From CAYJLB01 sp964370845 (GTDB lineage: Bacteria; Bacillota; Clostridia; Oscillospirales; Ruminococcaceae): a stretch of DNA of 9,705 bases. The notes beneath the pieces are model-generated. The model was not told where the DNA came from, searched no databases, and saw nothing but the letters and a program-made list of their open reading frames with translations. The stretch is taken from assembly GCA_964370845.1 (NCBI GenBank), contig CAYJLB010000071.1:1-9705 (forward strand), given 5' to 3'. Of this stretch, positions 1-7,165 are shown in pieces; the stretch's first letter is position 1, and the number at the start of each line of letters is the position of its first letter. Position numbers and translations under genes: made by a program.

Positions 1-788
1 AAGCCATTCTCATTATGTATCATTACAGTAGAATCAGTAGAAGTATCTGCTAGATATAGTCTATTTACAGTTTCATAAGTAAAACCGTCTTTTAATGTAA
101 AATTATGAAGTTGTGGTGAGTGTAAAGCTCCTGTAAAAAGCGTGCCATCACTATCGATAGAAACACTATTGTATGCAATGCCTTTAGCGGTTAAATATTC
201 TTTAATTGAAGTTAATATAGCAGCAGAAGATGATGTCCATGTTCCTGTAACTCCAGATTTTTGTGGATTATGAAAGTATAAATACTTTGTAGAAGTTTCA
301 TTATTCGTAACAGTAATTGGTATTTTATAATAATGATTTTCATTCATGCCAGGAGACGTGTGGTGTGACACAGAAGTTTTATTTGAATACATATTCATTG
401 AACCTGATTGATCCATAATAAATAATACGTTTATCGGTTGGGCTAAAACTCGACCAGCAAAATCCACATCAACTTTTAAAATATGGTCTTTCTCATCAAC
501 ATCGCCATCAAAATAAACTTCGGTGTTTCCTGCACCAGTTGTTGTATCACTTAAACTACTTGAAAGATTACCCATTGCTATATCGAAATCAACATATTCT
601 CCATCTCCAGTTAAGTGTAAAAACTCATCTTTAATTTCAATAAATCCCTCATTTTCCATTAAAGTATAATTTAAATTTTCTTCTAATCCAAGTGTATAAC
701 CCGAACTACCTGTTGCAGAAACATAAAAAGTAGACAAAACAAGTCCGCTTATTATGAATGTAGACAGTAATATTTTTTTTATTTTCAT
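1..788 (-). CDS. Secreted vWA-domain protein, N-terminal part (gene cut by the left window edge)
   Basis: The reading frame is open from an ATG at 788 to the window edge (262 codons, no stop). The start is set by AAGGAG at 799-804, ten bases upstream. Residues 1-25 form a signal peptide: a basic start (MKIKK), a hydrophobic core, and a likely cleavage after V-S-A at residue 25. A von Willebrand factor A domain begins near residue 115. Its first metal-binding (MIDAS) motif is visible as D126-Q-S128-G-S130, after the hydrophobic strand INVLFIM. The expected helix does not follow; instead there is a stretch rich in S, T, N, H and Y (about 132-200), which may be a surface-loop insertion. Secreted vWA proteins usually bind ligands or other proteins through a bound divalent metal. 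The later MIDAS residues and any cell-wall anchor lie outside the window. It is divergent from the transporter operon and need not share its function. The vWA call is solid; the role is unknown. Confidence 0.85.
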   Translation of the reverse strand, partial: MKIKKILLSTFIISGLVLSTFYVSATGSSGYTLGLEENLNYTLMENEGFIEIKDEFLHLTGDGEYVDFDIAMGNLSSSLSDTTTGAGNTEVYFDGDVDEKDHILKVDVDFAGRVLAQPINVLFIMDQSGSMNMYSNKTSVSHHTSPGMNENHYYKIPITVTNNETSTKYLYFHNPQKSGVTGTWTSSSAAILTSIKEYLTAKGIAYNSVSIDSDGTLFTGALHSPQLHNFTLKDGFTYETVNRLYLADTSTDSTVMIHNENG

Positions 789-798
789 TTATTTTAGT

Positions 799-804
799 CT
801 CCTT
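799..804 (-). promoter_or_regulatory. Ribosome binding site of the vWA gene
   Basis: AAGGAG on the minus strand sits ten bases before the ATG at 788. It fixes that ATG as the start and fits the signal peptide that follows. Confidence 0.85.
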
Positions 805-844
805 AATAAATAAATCCTCATACGTTTTGTTTGCATATATATAC

Positions 845-873
845 ATTATATCAGTTACAAAATAAATTGTAAA
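845..873 (-). promoter_or_regulatory. Sigma-A-type promoter of the vWA gene, with extended -10
   Basis: Read on the minus strand, a -35 box TTTACA (868-873) is followed by a 17-base spacer and a perfect -10 box TATAAT (845-850). The triplet just before the -10 is TGA (851-853), an extended -10. Transcription should start near 838, giving a leader of about 50 bases. This is the best promoter match in the window. Confidence 0.8.
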
Positions 874-894
874 CAATATGTTAAAATACATATT
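866..894. promoter_or_regulatory. Two dyads at and just upstream of the vWA -35 box (possible operators)
   Basis: The palindrome ATTGT-AA-ACAAT (866-877) covers the -35 box at 868-873. A second dyad, AATATGT (875-881) and ACATATT (888-894) with a six-base spacer, lies just upstream of the -35 on the minus strand. A protein bound to the first would block the promoter; one bound to the second could activate or repress. Short dyads are common by chance in AT-rich DNA, so the operator role is inference. Confidence 0.35.
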
Positions 895-1138
895 AATTTT
901 TTTAATATTTTGTTACTTGTTAAAAAACAAACAGCTATATTTTGTGCAAAACAACAAATTAGTTTAATCTTTTAAAGTAATAACTTTATACAGCTTTACC
1001 AATATGTGCTTGAGTTATATTTTTACTTTATCGTTGAATTCACGTTGGAAAACAATAAATTTCCAGAGAAAAAATTACATTTGCGAATAATAAATAAATA
1101 TATTAATTAAGTTGTTGTTTCAGAGTTGTTCAGTGAAA

Positions 1139-1193
1139 ATCGATTAGTTATTACAAATTATATTAGTCGAAATAACTAAAAATACAAATCGAT
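1139..1193. promoter_or_regulatory. Interrupted inverted repeat upstream of the operon promoter
   Basis: TTAGTTATT (1144-1152) is the exact reverse complement of AATAACTAA (1171-1179), with an 18-base spacer. The pairing resumes outside after a nine-base bulge: ATCGA (1139-1143) with TCGAT (1189-1193). ATTAGT also occurs three times on the plus strand, at 1143, 1162 and 1195. It ends about 45 bases before the -35 box of the transporter promoter, a usual position for an activator. That role is inferred from position alone. Confidence 0.4.
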
Positions 1194-1238
1194 ATTAGTT
1201 TGAAATGTCAAAAATAATGTTTTTGTTTCGTTTTTTCA

Positions 1239-1267
1239 TTGACATAGTGTTAAAAATGTGTTAATAT
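1239..1267 (+). promoter_or_regulatory. Predicted sigma-A promoter of the transporter operon
   Basis: A perfect -35 box TTGACA (1239-1244), a 17-base spacer and a -10 box TAATAT (1262-1267) that matches the consensus at four of six positions. The triplet before the -10 is TGT (1259-1261), an extended -10. Transcription should start near 1274, leaving an untranslated leader of about 160 bases before the ATG at 1437. That long leader contains the 33-base palindrome at 1324-1356 and one arm of the 15-bp inverted repeat. Confidence 0.65.
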
Positions 1268-1323
1268 TGTGATGTAAATTAATTGAATATTTTGGTAAAC
1301 TATTCAAATTATTGTGAGTGTTT

Positions 1324-1356
1324 TTTCAATCTTAACATAAAATGTTTTGATTGAAA
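1324..1356. promoter_or_regulatory. 33-base imperfect palindrome in the operon leader (operator or RNA hairpin)
   Basis: Symmetric about position 1340. TTTCAATC (1324-1331) pairs with GATTGAAA (1349-1356). A 2x2 T/T mismatch follows, then AACAT (1334-1338) pairs with ATGTT (1342-1346) around an AAA loop. It lies about 50-80 bases downstream of the predicted transcription start. It could be a repressor site that blocks elongation or a hairpin in the leader RNA. It is not a standard terminator: the stem is AT-rich and no uninterrupted T-run follows directly. Confidence 0.5.
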
Positions 1357-1436
1357 TTATATTTTGACTTTTTTAGTTTAACGATAAAGTAAAATAGTTT
1401 GTTGTTATATTCAGATATTAGAAAGGATGAAAAGAA

Positions 1437-3125
1437 ATGAAAAAATTTTTGAAGAAAAGTTTAGCGTTGGCACTAATCCTAGCATGTTTAGTTACTACGG
1501 CAGCGGGTTGTGCTTCTAACGAGGACACAAACGGCGGAAGCGAAACATCTGCAACACAAGCTGAAAACGGCGATAATAGTGGAGATGAAGTAGAATCAGA
1601 ACCACTAATTGCTACTGATATTGAAGGTGAAATTGACCTAATGATGTGGTCAGGAGACGGACAATATCACGAGGATATCGGTTCAAAAGACTGGGCTCCT
1701 GAAGACATTACAGCAATGAATGTAGCAGCAGTTTATGCTACTGCAAAGAAATTTAACGAAACTTATCCAAATGTAAAAATTAACTTATACGCTAAAGTTG
1801 GCGATCCACACGGAAATGAAATAACTTGGGATCAAGAAAGAGAAAATTTCAAGGCTGAACACGGAAGCTACCCTGATATTTATGTTTCAACTGACTTAGT
1901 TGGTGACGTATCAAGAGGTTTAGTATCTGACCTTTCAGTTTATGCAAACGAAGCTGATTATCAATCTCTTAACTCAACTTTGATGAATATGCTAAATTAC
2001 TACGGCGTTCAAGCTGGTATTCCTCAATACTTATTACCATGGGGCGTTTATGTAAATAAAGAACTTGCTGAACAAAACAATATCGATGTTCCAGATCCAG
2101 ATTGGAACTTAGATGATTACACTGAATTTGTAACAAGCGCTGACAATGATGAATTTTTTGGTGCAATGGACCCATCAATGCTTATTTTGGGAACAGCTAC
2201 TGAAGATATCATGTATAGCTTAAATAAAAAAGAGTTCACTGACGGAGTTTATGTAGACTTCACAACTGAAGCAGTTGCAGATGTACTTTCATACGTTCCA
2301 GAATGGTCAACTTCTTCAATTTGGGCAGCATGGGACGATGGCGAAATTTCAGAAGAATTTATGAATGAATATGGCTGGTGGTCATATAATTTCTTTGCAA
2401 AAAATGCATTGTTAACGCTTGATAATGATCCTTGGATGATGGGTTCAGCTGGTATGCCAAGCGGAACTCCTAATACTGTTGAATCAGCAGATTGGGATAT
2501 TTATCCTCGTCCTTCTTCAGATTACACAGGAAACAATGTTGGTATCGTAATCGACCCAATGGCAATTCATAACTATTCAATGGACGACGGCGACCCAGCA
2601 TGGAGCGATGCTGAAAAAGTTGAACTTGACATTGCTTATACATTTATGATGTACTTTGCAGCTGACACTGAAGCTATGCAAGCAAGAGCTGACCAAATGT
2701 ATTCAGCAGAAGGTACTTTACAACCATCATTAAATGACTCTTTCCCACTTGTAACAGGCGACGAATTTGACGCACAAATGGAAGTTTGGTATAGCCTTGA
2801 AAATCACCAACGTTACCAAGATGCTGATTTAATGCCTGGTTTCCAAGAAGTTGTAAGACTTTGGGAAGAAGGAGCAATCTACGATACTTCTGATAAAGTA
2901 AATGTTTACTATATCGAAGAAGACGGACAAAGAATTCCTTGTATGAACGAATGGCTTGGAGCTGTAAACCCTGCAATTTCAGGTGTTGGAAAAACTGATC
3001 CAGCTTGGCTTGATACAACAAAATCAAAACTTGCTGACTGGACAGAGCTTGCTAATGCAAGATTTGCAAAAGGTGAGGAAACACTAAAACAAGGTCTATC
3101 AGATTACTACGGAGTAACTAATTAA
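1437..3125 (+). CDS. Extracellular sugar-type solute-binding lipoprotein of an ABC importer
   Basis: Captures substrate outside the membrane and hands it to the permease pair encoded downstream. Residues 1-24 form a lipoprotein signal (basic MKKFLKK, hydrophobic core, then A-A-G-C) with the lipid-bearing cysteine at 25. An acidic S/T/G/E-rich linker (about 26-65) follows, as is usual for Gram-positive lipoproteins. The rest, about 67-562, resembles the family 1 binding proteins (UgpB/MalE-like, COG1653). It opens with a strand containing MMWSG, continues with a helix ending FNETYPNVKINLYAK, and is rich in tryptophan and tyrosine, as expected for a sugar pocket. The length is normal to slightly long for the family. 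AAAGGA at 1422-1427, nine bases before the ATG, supports the start. It is first in the operon and is followed by a stem-loop that may favour its expression. The family is clear; the substrate is unknown. Confidence 0.9.
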   Translation: MKKFLKKSLALALILACLVTTAAGCASNEDTNGGSETSATQAENGDNSGDEVESEPLIATDIEGEIDLMMWSGDGQYHEDIGSKDWAPEDITAMNVAAVYATAKKFNETYPNVKINLYAKVGDPHGNEITWDQERENFKAEHGSYPDIYVSTDLVGDVSRGLVSDLSVYANEADYQSLNSTLMNMLNYYGVQAGIPQYLLPWGVYVNKELAEQNNIDVPDPDWNLDDYTEFVTSADNDEFFGAMDPSMLILGTATEDIMYSLNKKEFTDGVYVDFTTEAVADVLSYVPEWSTSSIWAAWDDGEISEEFMNEYGWWSYNFFAKNALLTLDNDPWMMGSAGMPSGTPNTVESADWDIYPRPSSDYTGNNVGIVIDPMAIHNYSMDDGDPAWSDAEKVELDIAYTFMMYFAADTEAMQARADQMYSAEGTLQPSLNDSFPLVTGDEFDAQMEVWYSLENHQRYQDADLMPGFQEVVRLWEEGAIYDTSDKVNVYYIEEDGQRIPCMNEWLGAVNPAISGVGKTDPAWLDTTKSKLADWTELANARFAKGEETLKQGLSDYYGVTN

Positions 3126-3151
3126 TAAAAATAATAAATTAATTTATAGTA

Positions 3152-3242
3152 AATTAAGTTTGAAAACAGAACAGAAATAAGTAAAAAAGCTTATGTTTAT
3201 GTAGCTTTATACAAGAAAACTGTTACTGTTTTCAACTTAATT
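3152..3242 (+). promoter_or_regulatory. Long imperfect stem-loop between the first two operon genes
   Basis: The outer stem has 22 base pairs in three blocks with two single-base bulges. AATTAAGTT (3152-3160) pairs with AACTTAATT (3234-3242); GAAAACAG (3162-3169) with CTGTTTTC (3226-3233); AACAG (3170-3174) with CTGTT (3220-3224). Inside is a second stem: AAAGCT (3186-3191) with AGCTTT (3203-3208), extended by GTA/TAC (3181-3183 and 3210-3212). No T-run follows, so a strong intrinsic terminator is unlikely. A 3' stabiliser of the binding-protein mRNA, or partial attenuation, would give excess binding protein over permease, as known for malE-malF in Escherichia coli. The structure is visible; the role is inferred. 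Confidence 0.6.
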
Positions 3243-3256
3243 CGCTATTTGTGATA

Positions 3257-3263
3257 AAAGGAG
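3257..3263 (+). promoter_or_regulatory. Ribosome binding site that sets the GTG start at 3272
   Basis: AAAGGAG lies eight bases before GTG 3272. An in-frame GTG at 3251 would place this site inside the coding sequence and has no such site of its own. This argues for the shorter protein. Confidence 0.8.
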
Positions 3264-3271
3264 TTGCAATC

Positions 3272-6193
3272 GTGAAAAAATTGTGGAAAAGTTTGAGTTT
3301 TATCGGTGTTATTGTTATTGTGGCGGTAGTGCTATTTTTAACAGTATTTAATAAGGATATATCGTATATTCAAGGACAGGATCCATCTGTGGTTTTTGAC
3401 GCACAGCAGCTCCTTATATCAACTTTAGGCGACGACGAAGTTTCCTACACTGATTTTAAGGAGAATTTAAGTTCTACAACGGGCGAGAAAGTAGAAGTGA
3501 CAGGAGAAAATAATGGAGTTACTTTAAATTTCGGTGAAAATACTTCCTATGCTTTTGATGTGGAAAAAGAGGGTTATTATTACATAAACCTTGAAAGTAT
3601 GTCAAGTGACCAACAATTATCTGATATGATAATTGACTTAAAAATTAACGGCGAATATCAATTTAAAGAGATGAAATCTATCGTTCTTCCATATGAATGG
3701 AAAGACGTAACTAAAGACTATTATTTAGACAGATATGATGATCAAACTCCATCGGAGTTAGTAAAAACTAATGAATGGGCTTTTAATTATTTATATGACA
3801 CTACATATTCCTCAGTTTTACCTTTAATGTTTTATTTTGAACAAGGTGAAAATGAAATAACAATTGAAAATGCTTCTTCAGACGGGTTAATGGTAAGAGA
3901 TTTAACTCTTGAGGGCGAATTATCAGAAATTCCTACTTATGAAGAATATAAATCCCAAAATAATGGAGAAATTCCAGCTGTTATTTATTCAATCAATGCA
4001 GTTGATTATATAAGTAAAAGTTCTACACAAGCTGTTACTTTCTCAAGTTCAGATCCTTCAACTACACCTTATGCAGTAGAAAATAAATTGCTAAACGCAG
4101 TTTCTTATAGTGAACCAGGGGTTGAATTGAACTATGAATTTGAAGTTGAGCAAGACGGTTTTTATGAAATCGCATTGCATTACAGCAACAACAAAGAAGA
4201 ATTTAGTAGTTTTGCTACTATAAAAATTGACAACGAAATTCCATTTAGCGAAATGATGAGTTACGAGTTTACTTCAACAGGAAATGGATATAAGAATGAA
4301 GTTTTAACTGCTGAAAACGGCGAGGCTTATAAATTCTATTTAGAAGCGGGAACTCACACACTTTCATTAAAATCGGAACATGAAAATTTGATGAAAGCAT
4401 ATGAATATGGACGACTTTTATCAAGACATATCACTCAATTTGGGTTAGATATAACTAAAATTACAGGTAGTGAAGTCGATGAAAACAGAACATGGAGAAT
4501 GACTGATTATATCGACAATATCCCTGAATATTTACAGTCCTATGAAATTTTAATTAACGAAATCAGATATTTATTGCAAGAATATGGCGAATTTGGTGCT
4601 GAAAGTGCGTTATTTGCTGACTTGGATAAAATATTGTTATACATTGAAAATATGTCGGAATACCCTGACGAAATTGCACTTTATTTGAATGAACTTACTG
4701 GTAGAGATACTTCTGCCCTTGCTTTAATAGGTAATTTTACAACGCAAATTGTAGCGGAAAGTTTCTCGCTTGATATGATTTATGTTTACAATGATGTTGA
4801 ATTGCCAGCGGAAAGTGTTGGAGTTATGGGTTCAATCGGAAACGAATTCTCAACTTTGACAAATTCATTTACAACGGACAAATATAATCCTCAAGCAAGT
4901 GAAGAAGATGAACTTACTATTTGGGTTAACAGAGCTTCAACACACGTTGACTTGCTACAAAAATTAGTTGACACAGAATTTACTCCCGAAAGTGGGATTA
5001 AAGTAAAAATTTCCACAATGCCTGATGTTAATAAGTTAGTTTTAGCTTCGGCTGCTGGAAACACTCCTGACGTTGCGTTAGGTTTAGCATCACACATTCC
5101 TTTTGAACTTGCAAGTAGAGGTGCTTTATACGATTTAACACAGTTTGAAGAATTTTGGACAGTAGCGGACAGATTTGTTCCTTCAGTATTTACTCCTTAT
5201 ACATATAATGAAGGTGTTTACGCACTTCCAGAAACTATGGACTTCCAAGTATTAGCGTATAGAACTGATATTTTTGATAGTCTTTCACTTGAAACTCCGT
5301 CAACTTGGCAAGATGTTGTTGATACATTACCTACATTACAAAGATATGGAATGAGTTTTTACCACAATATCGCAGCAGGTGTTGGTTATAAATGGTTCTA
5401 TCAAACATCAGCTTTAATTTTCCAAAATGGTGGTCAAATTTATTCTGATGATGGATTATCCTGTACACTTGATGAGCCAAACGCAGTTCGAGGTTTACAA
5501 GATTTAGGTGACTTGTTCGTAAAATACTCAATGGATACACAAGTAAACTCTTTCTTATCATCATTTAGATATTCAATTTTACCAATTGGAATTATTGATA
5601 CAAATGAATATATTCTGCTTAAAAACGGTGCTCCTGAAATTGAAGGGCAATGGGCAATCGCTCCTTACCCTGGAACTGTGCAAGAAGATGGTTCTATCGA
5701 CCGTTCTTATGTTGCAAGTAGTACAGGTGGAGTAATTTTTGAAAACACTGAAATGGCGGAAGAAGCTTTTGAATTCTTAAAATGGTGGACAGATTACGAA
5801 GCACAAGTAGATTACACTTATACTTTACAATCAACTTATGGCGATGAATTTTTCTGGGTTTCTGCAAACTTAGAAGCTCTTGAAGATGCACCAATTCCAC
5901 AAAATGAAAAAAATGTTATCTTAGAACAAGTTCACTGGATAAAAGATGTTCCTAGAACACCTGGACAATATATGGTTGAACGTTCAATTTCAGATACTTG
6001 GAACGATATGGTTTTCAACGGAACTTCTGCTCAAGTAGCTATTGATGAAAGAATTATCAAAATTAATAGAGAGATTGAAAAGAAAATGGGTGAACTCGGT
6101 TTCTTTGACGAAAGTGGAGAACTTAATCAAAGTTACGTCATAAGAGATGGCGATTGGATAGCAGAGCAAATTGAACTTTATTCTGAAAATTAA
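3272..6193 (+). CDS. Membrane-anchored fusion: two carbohydrate-binding-like beta modules plus a C-terminal solute-binding domain
   Basis: A 973-aa protein, about twice the usual length of a binding protein. Residues 8-26 are one hydrophobic segment after a basic start, with no lipobox cysteine, so it is probably an uncleaved membrane anchor. Residues about 40-220 and 240-375 look like two beta-sandwich modules of the CBM6/35 or galactose-binding type. They share an internal repeat: VEKEGYYYINL (from 97) and VEQDGFYEIAL (from 292), each followed by a K-I-N/D strand and F-x-EM. A mostly helical connector follows (about 375-540). Residues about 546-973 form a complete family 1 solute-binding domain, starting DELTIWVNR and containing TPDVALGLASHIPFELASRGALYDL-like sequence typical of that fold. 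The start is GTG 3272 (see its ribosome binding site). It lies between a lipoprotein binding protein and two permeases. It may hold bound glycan at the membrane and feed the permeases, or act as a sensor. The binding domain is confident; the module identity is moderate. Confidence 0.8.
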   Translation: MKKLWKSLSFIGVIVIVAVVLFLTVFNKDISYIQGQDPSVVFDAQQLLISTLGDDEVSYTDFKENLSSTTGEKVEVTGENNGVTLNFGENTSYAFDVEKEGYYYINLESMSSDQQLSDMIIDLKINGEYQFKEMKSIVLPYEWKDVTKDYYLDRYDDQTPSELVKTNEWAFNYLYDTTYSSVLPLMFYFEQGENEITIENASSDGLMVRDLTLEGELSEIPTYEEYKSQNNGEIPAVIYSINAVDYISKSSTQAVTFSSSDPSTTPYAVENKLLNAVSYSEPGVELNYEFEVEQDGFYEIALHYSNNKEEFSSFATIKIDNEIPFSEMMSYEFTSTGNGYKNEVLTAENGEAYKFYLEAGTHTLSLKSEHENLMKAYEYGRLLSRHITQFGLDITKITGSEVDENRTWRMTDYIDNIPEYLQSYEILINEIRYLLQEYGEFGAESALFADLDKILLYIENMSEYPDEIALYLNELTGRDTSALALIGNFTTQIVAESFSLDMIYVYNDVELPAESVGVMGSIGNEFSTLTNSFTTDKYNPQASEEDELTIWVNRASTHVDLLQKLVDTEFTPESGIKVKISTMPDVNKLVLASAAGNTPDVALGLASHIPFELASRGALYDLTQFEEFWTVADRFVPSVFTPYTYNEGVYALPETMDFQVLAYRTDIFDSLSLETPSTWQDVVDTLPTLQRYGMSFYHNIAAGVGYKWFYQTSALIFQNGGQIYSDDGLSCTLDEPNAVRGLQDLGDLFVKYSMDTQVNSFLSSFRYSILPIGIIDTNEYILLKNGAPEIEGQWAIAPYPGTVQEDGSIDRSYVASSTGGVIFENTEMAEEAFEFLKWWTDYEAQVDYTYTLQSTYGDEFFWVSANLEALEDAPIPQNEKNVILEQVHWIKDVPRTPGQYMVERSISDTWNDMVFNGTSAQVAIDERIIKINREIEKKMGELGFFDESGELNQSYVIRDGDWIAEQIELYSEN

Positions 6194-6225
6194 TAAACAA
6201 AATTACAGAAAGGAACGTTATTTTA

Positions 6226-7146
6226 ATGAAAAAAACTAAAGAAAAAAAGCTTAGGGACTTACACAGTCGTGACGGGATAAAAGCATACGCATTTTTATCA
6301 CCTTATATAATTTTGTTTTCACTTTTCATCTTGATACCTGTATTAGTGGCAGTATACTTATCTTTCACTTATTTTGACGTAATTAATACACCACAATTTT
6401 TAGGACTTGATAACTATATAAATTTATTTACACAGGATACTGAATTTGTTAAGTATGTTATTCCAAATACAATTTTATTTGGTTTAGTAGTAGGTGTTGG
6501 AGGGTATGCTCTCTCCTTCCTACTAGCATGGGCTTTAGCACAAATACAAAGAATGCCAAGAACTGTAATTGCACTGGCTTTATATACACCTTCAATGCTA
6601 GGACAAGTTTTTATCGGTGTAGTGTGGAAAACTATTTTCTCAGGTGACCAAAATGGTACATTAAATGGTATTTTAATGGAACTTGGGCTAACAAATTCCC
6701 CAATTCAATTCTTACTTTCCCCTGAATACATAATGCCAATCATGATAATTGTTGGTTTATGGAGTTCAATGGGTATAGGATTCTTAGCAATGCTTTCCGG
6801 TGTTTTGAATATTGACAAATCACAATTTGAAGCAGCTGCAATCGACGGAATAAAAACAAGATTTCACGAAATTATTTATATTACAATTCCAAATATGAAA
6901 CCGCAAATGCTTTTTGGTGCAGTTATGTCAATTACAAATGCATTTAATATGGGTTATATCGGTGTTACTTTAACCGGTTCAAACCCTACACCTGAATACT
7001 CAGGACAACTTATCACAAACCATATTGATGACTTTGCTTTTTTACGATATGATATGGGATATGCAGCAGCGATTTCATTGGTGCTCTTGATTGCAGTTTA
7101 CGCAATTAACAGAGTTGCTTATAAATTATTCGGAGATAAAAGTTAA
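6226..7146 (+). CDS. Sugar ABC importer permease, MalF/UgpA/LacF type
   Basis: One of the two membrane subunits forming the import channel. It has six predicted transmembrane segments, at about 20-45, 83-106, 113-138, 165-193, 226-242 and 277-301. The cytoplasmic EAA loop, which docks with the ATPase, is intact: E202-A-A-A-I-D-G208, then I-P about 14 residues later (ITIPNMKP). At 306 aa it is the normal length for the shorter CUT1 permeases that lack the large MalF periplasmic domain. The N-terminal cytoplasmic tail is very basic (MKKTKEKK). The start ATG has AAAGGA at 6209-6214, eleven bases upstream. It begins 32 bases after the preceding stop and ends 19 bases before the next permease, so all are probably one transcript. 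Family assignment is firm; the transported sugar is unknown. Confidence 0.95.
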   Translation: MKKTKEKKLRDLHSRDGIKAYAFLSPYIILFSLFILIPVLVAVYLSFTYFDVINTPQFLGLDNYINLFTQDTEFVKYVIPNTILFGLVVGVGGYALSFLLAWALAQIQRMPRTVIALALYTPSMLGQVFIGVVWKTIFSGDQNGTLNGILMELGLTNSPIQFLLSPEYIMPIMIIVGLWSSMGIGFLAMLSGVLNIDKSQFEAAAIDGIKTRFHEIIYITIPNMKPQMLFGAVMSITNAFNMGYIGVTLTGSNPTPEYSGQLITNHIDDFAFLRYDMGYAAAISLVLLIAVYAINRVAYKLFGDKS

Positions 7147-7165
7147 GAGAAGGGAAGAATTATAA

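Larger units (their letters stand above)
1021..1394. repeat. Perfect 15-bp inverted repeat with arms at 1021-1035 and 1380-1394
   Basis: TTTTACTTTATCGTT at 1021-1035 is the exact reverse complement of AACGATAAAGTAAAA at 1380-1394. The pairing breaks on both sides of the 15 bases. The core TAAAGTAA occurs a third time at 973-980, inside the small dyad at 973-988. Most likely these are binding sites for one regulator, placed near both promoters. The right arm lies 43-57 bases before the start codon of the first transporter gene, downstream of its predicted promoter. The sequence identity is certain; the role is inference. Confidence 0.6.
789..1436. other. 648-base divergent control region without genes
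   Basis: Very AT-rich, with no credible coding frame on either strand. It separates two divergent genes and holds both promoters plus several inverted repeats, listed separately. Smaller dyads also occur: TTTTG-TG-CAAAA (940-951) and TAAAGT-AATA-ACTTTA (973-988). I see no G+C-rich hairpin with a T-run, no tRNA, no recognisable riboswitch and no clear CcpA cre site. The length exceeds what two promoters need, which fits complex regulation. Confidence 0.7.

Noticed and set aside
706..891. Small minus-strand gene of 61 codons overlapping the vWA start
   Set aside because: Its start lies upstream of the predicted vWA transcription start (near 838), so it would not be fully transcribed from that promoter. 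Its frame covers promoter sequence and then vWA coding sequence in the wrong frame.
1021..1394. The 15-bp inverted repeat as ends of a small non-autonomous transposon (MITE, 374 bases)
   Set aside because: No target-site duplication is visible: the flanks are TTATAT on the left and TAGTTT on the right. The segment also contains the operon promoter. Regulator sites are the simpler reading.
1364..1395. A second promoter for the operon (TTGACT with TAAAAT)
   Set aside because: The spacer is 20 bases, too long for a normal sigma-A promoter. The 1239-1267 promoter is much better.
789..1436. CcpA catabolite-response (cre) site or a riboswitch in the divergent region
   Set aside because: No stretch fits the cre consensus with its central CG and flanks, and no conserved riboswitch core could be recognised. 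CRISPR repeats are also absent.
3152..3242. Intrinsic terminator after the lipoprotein gene
   Set aside because: The stem is AT-rich and bulged and no T-run follows; the downstream gene starts 30 bases later with a good ribosome binding site.
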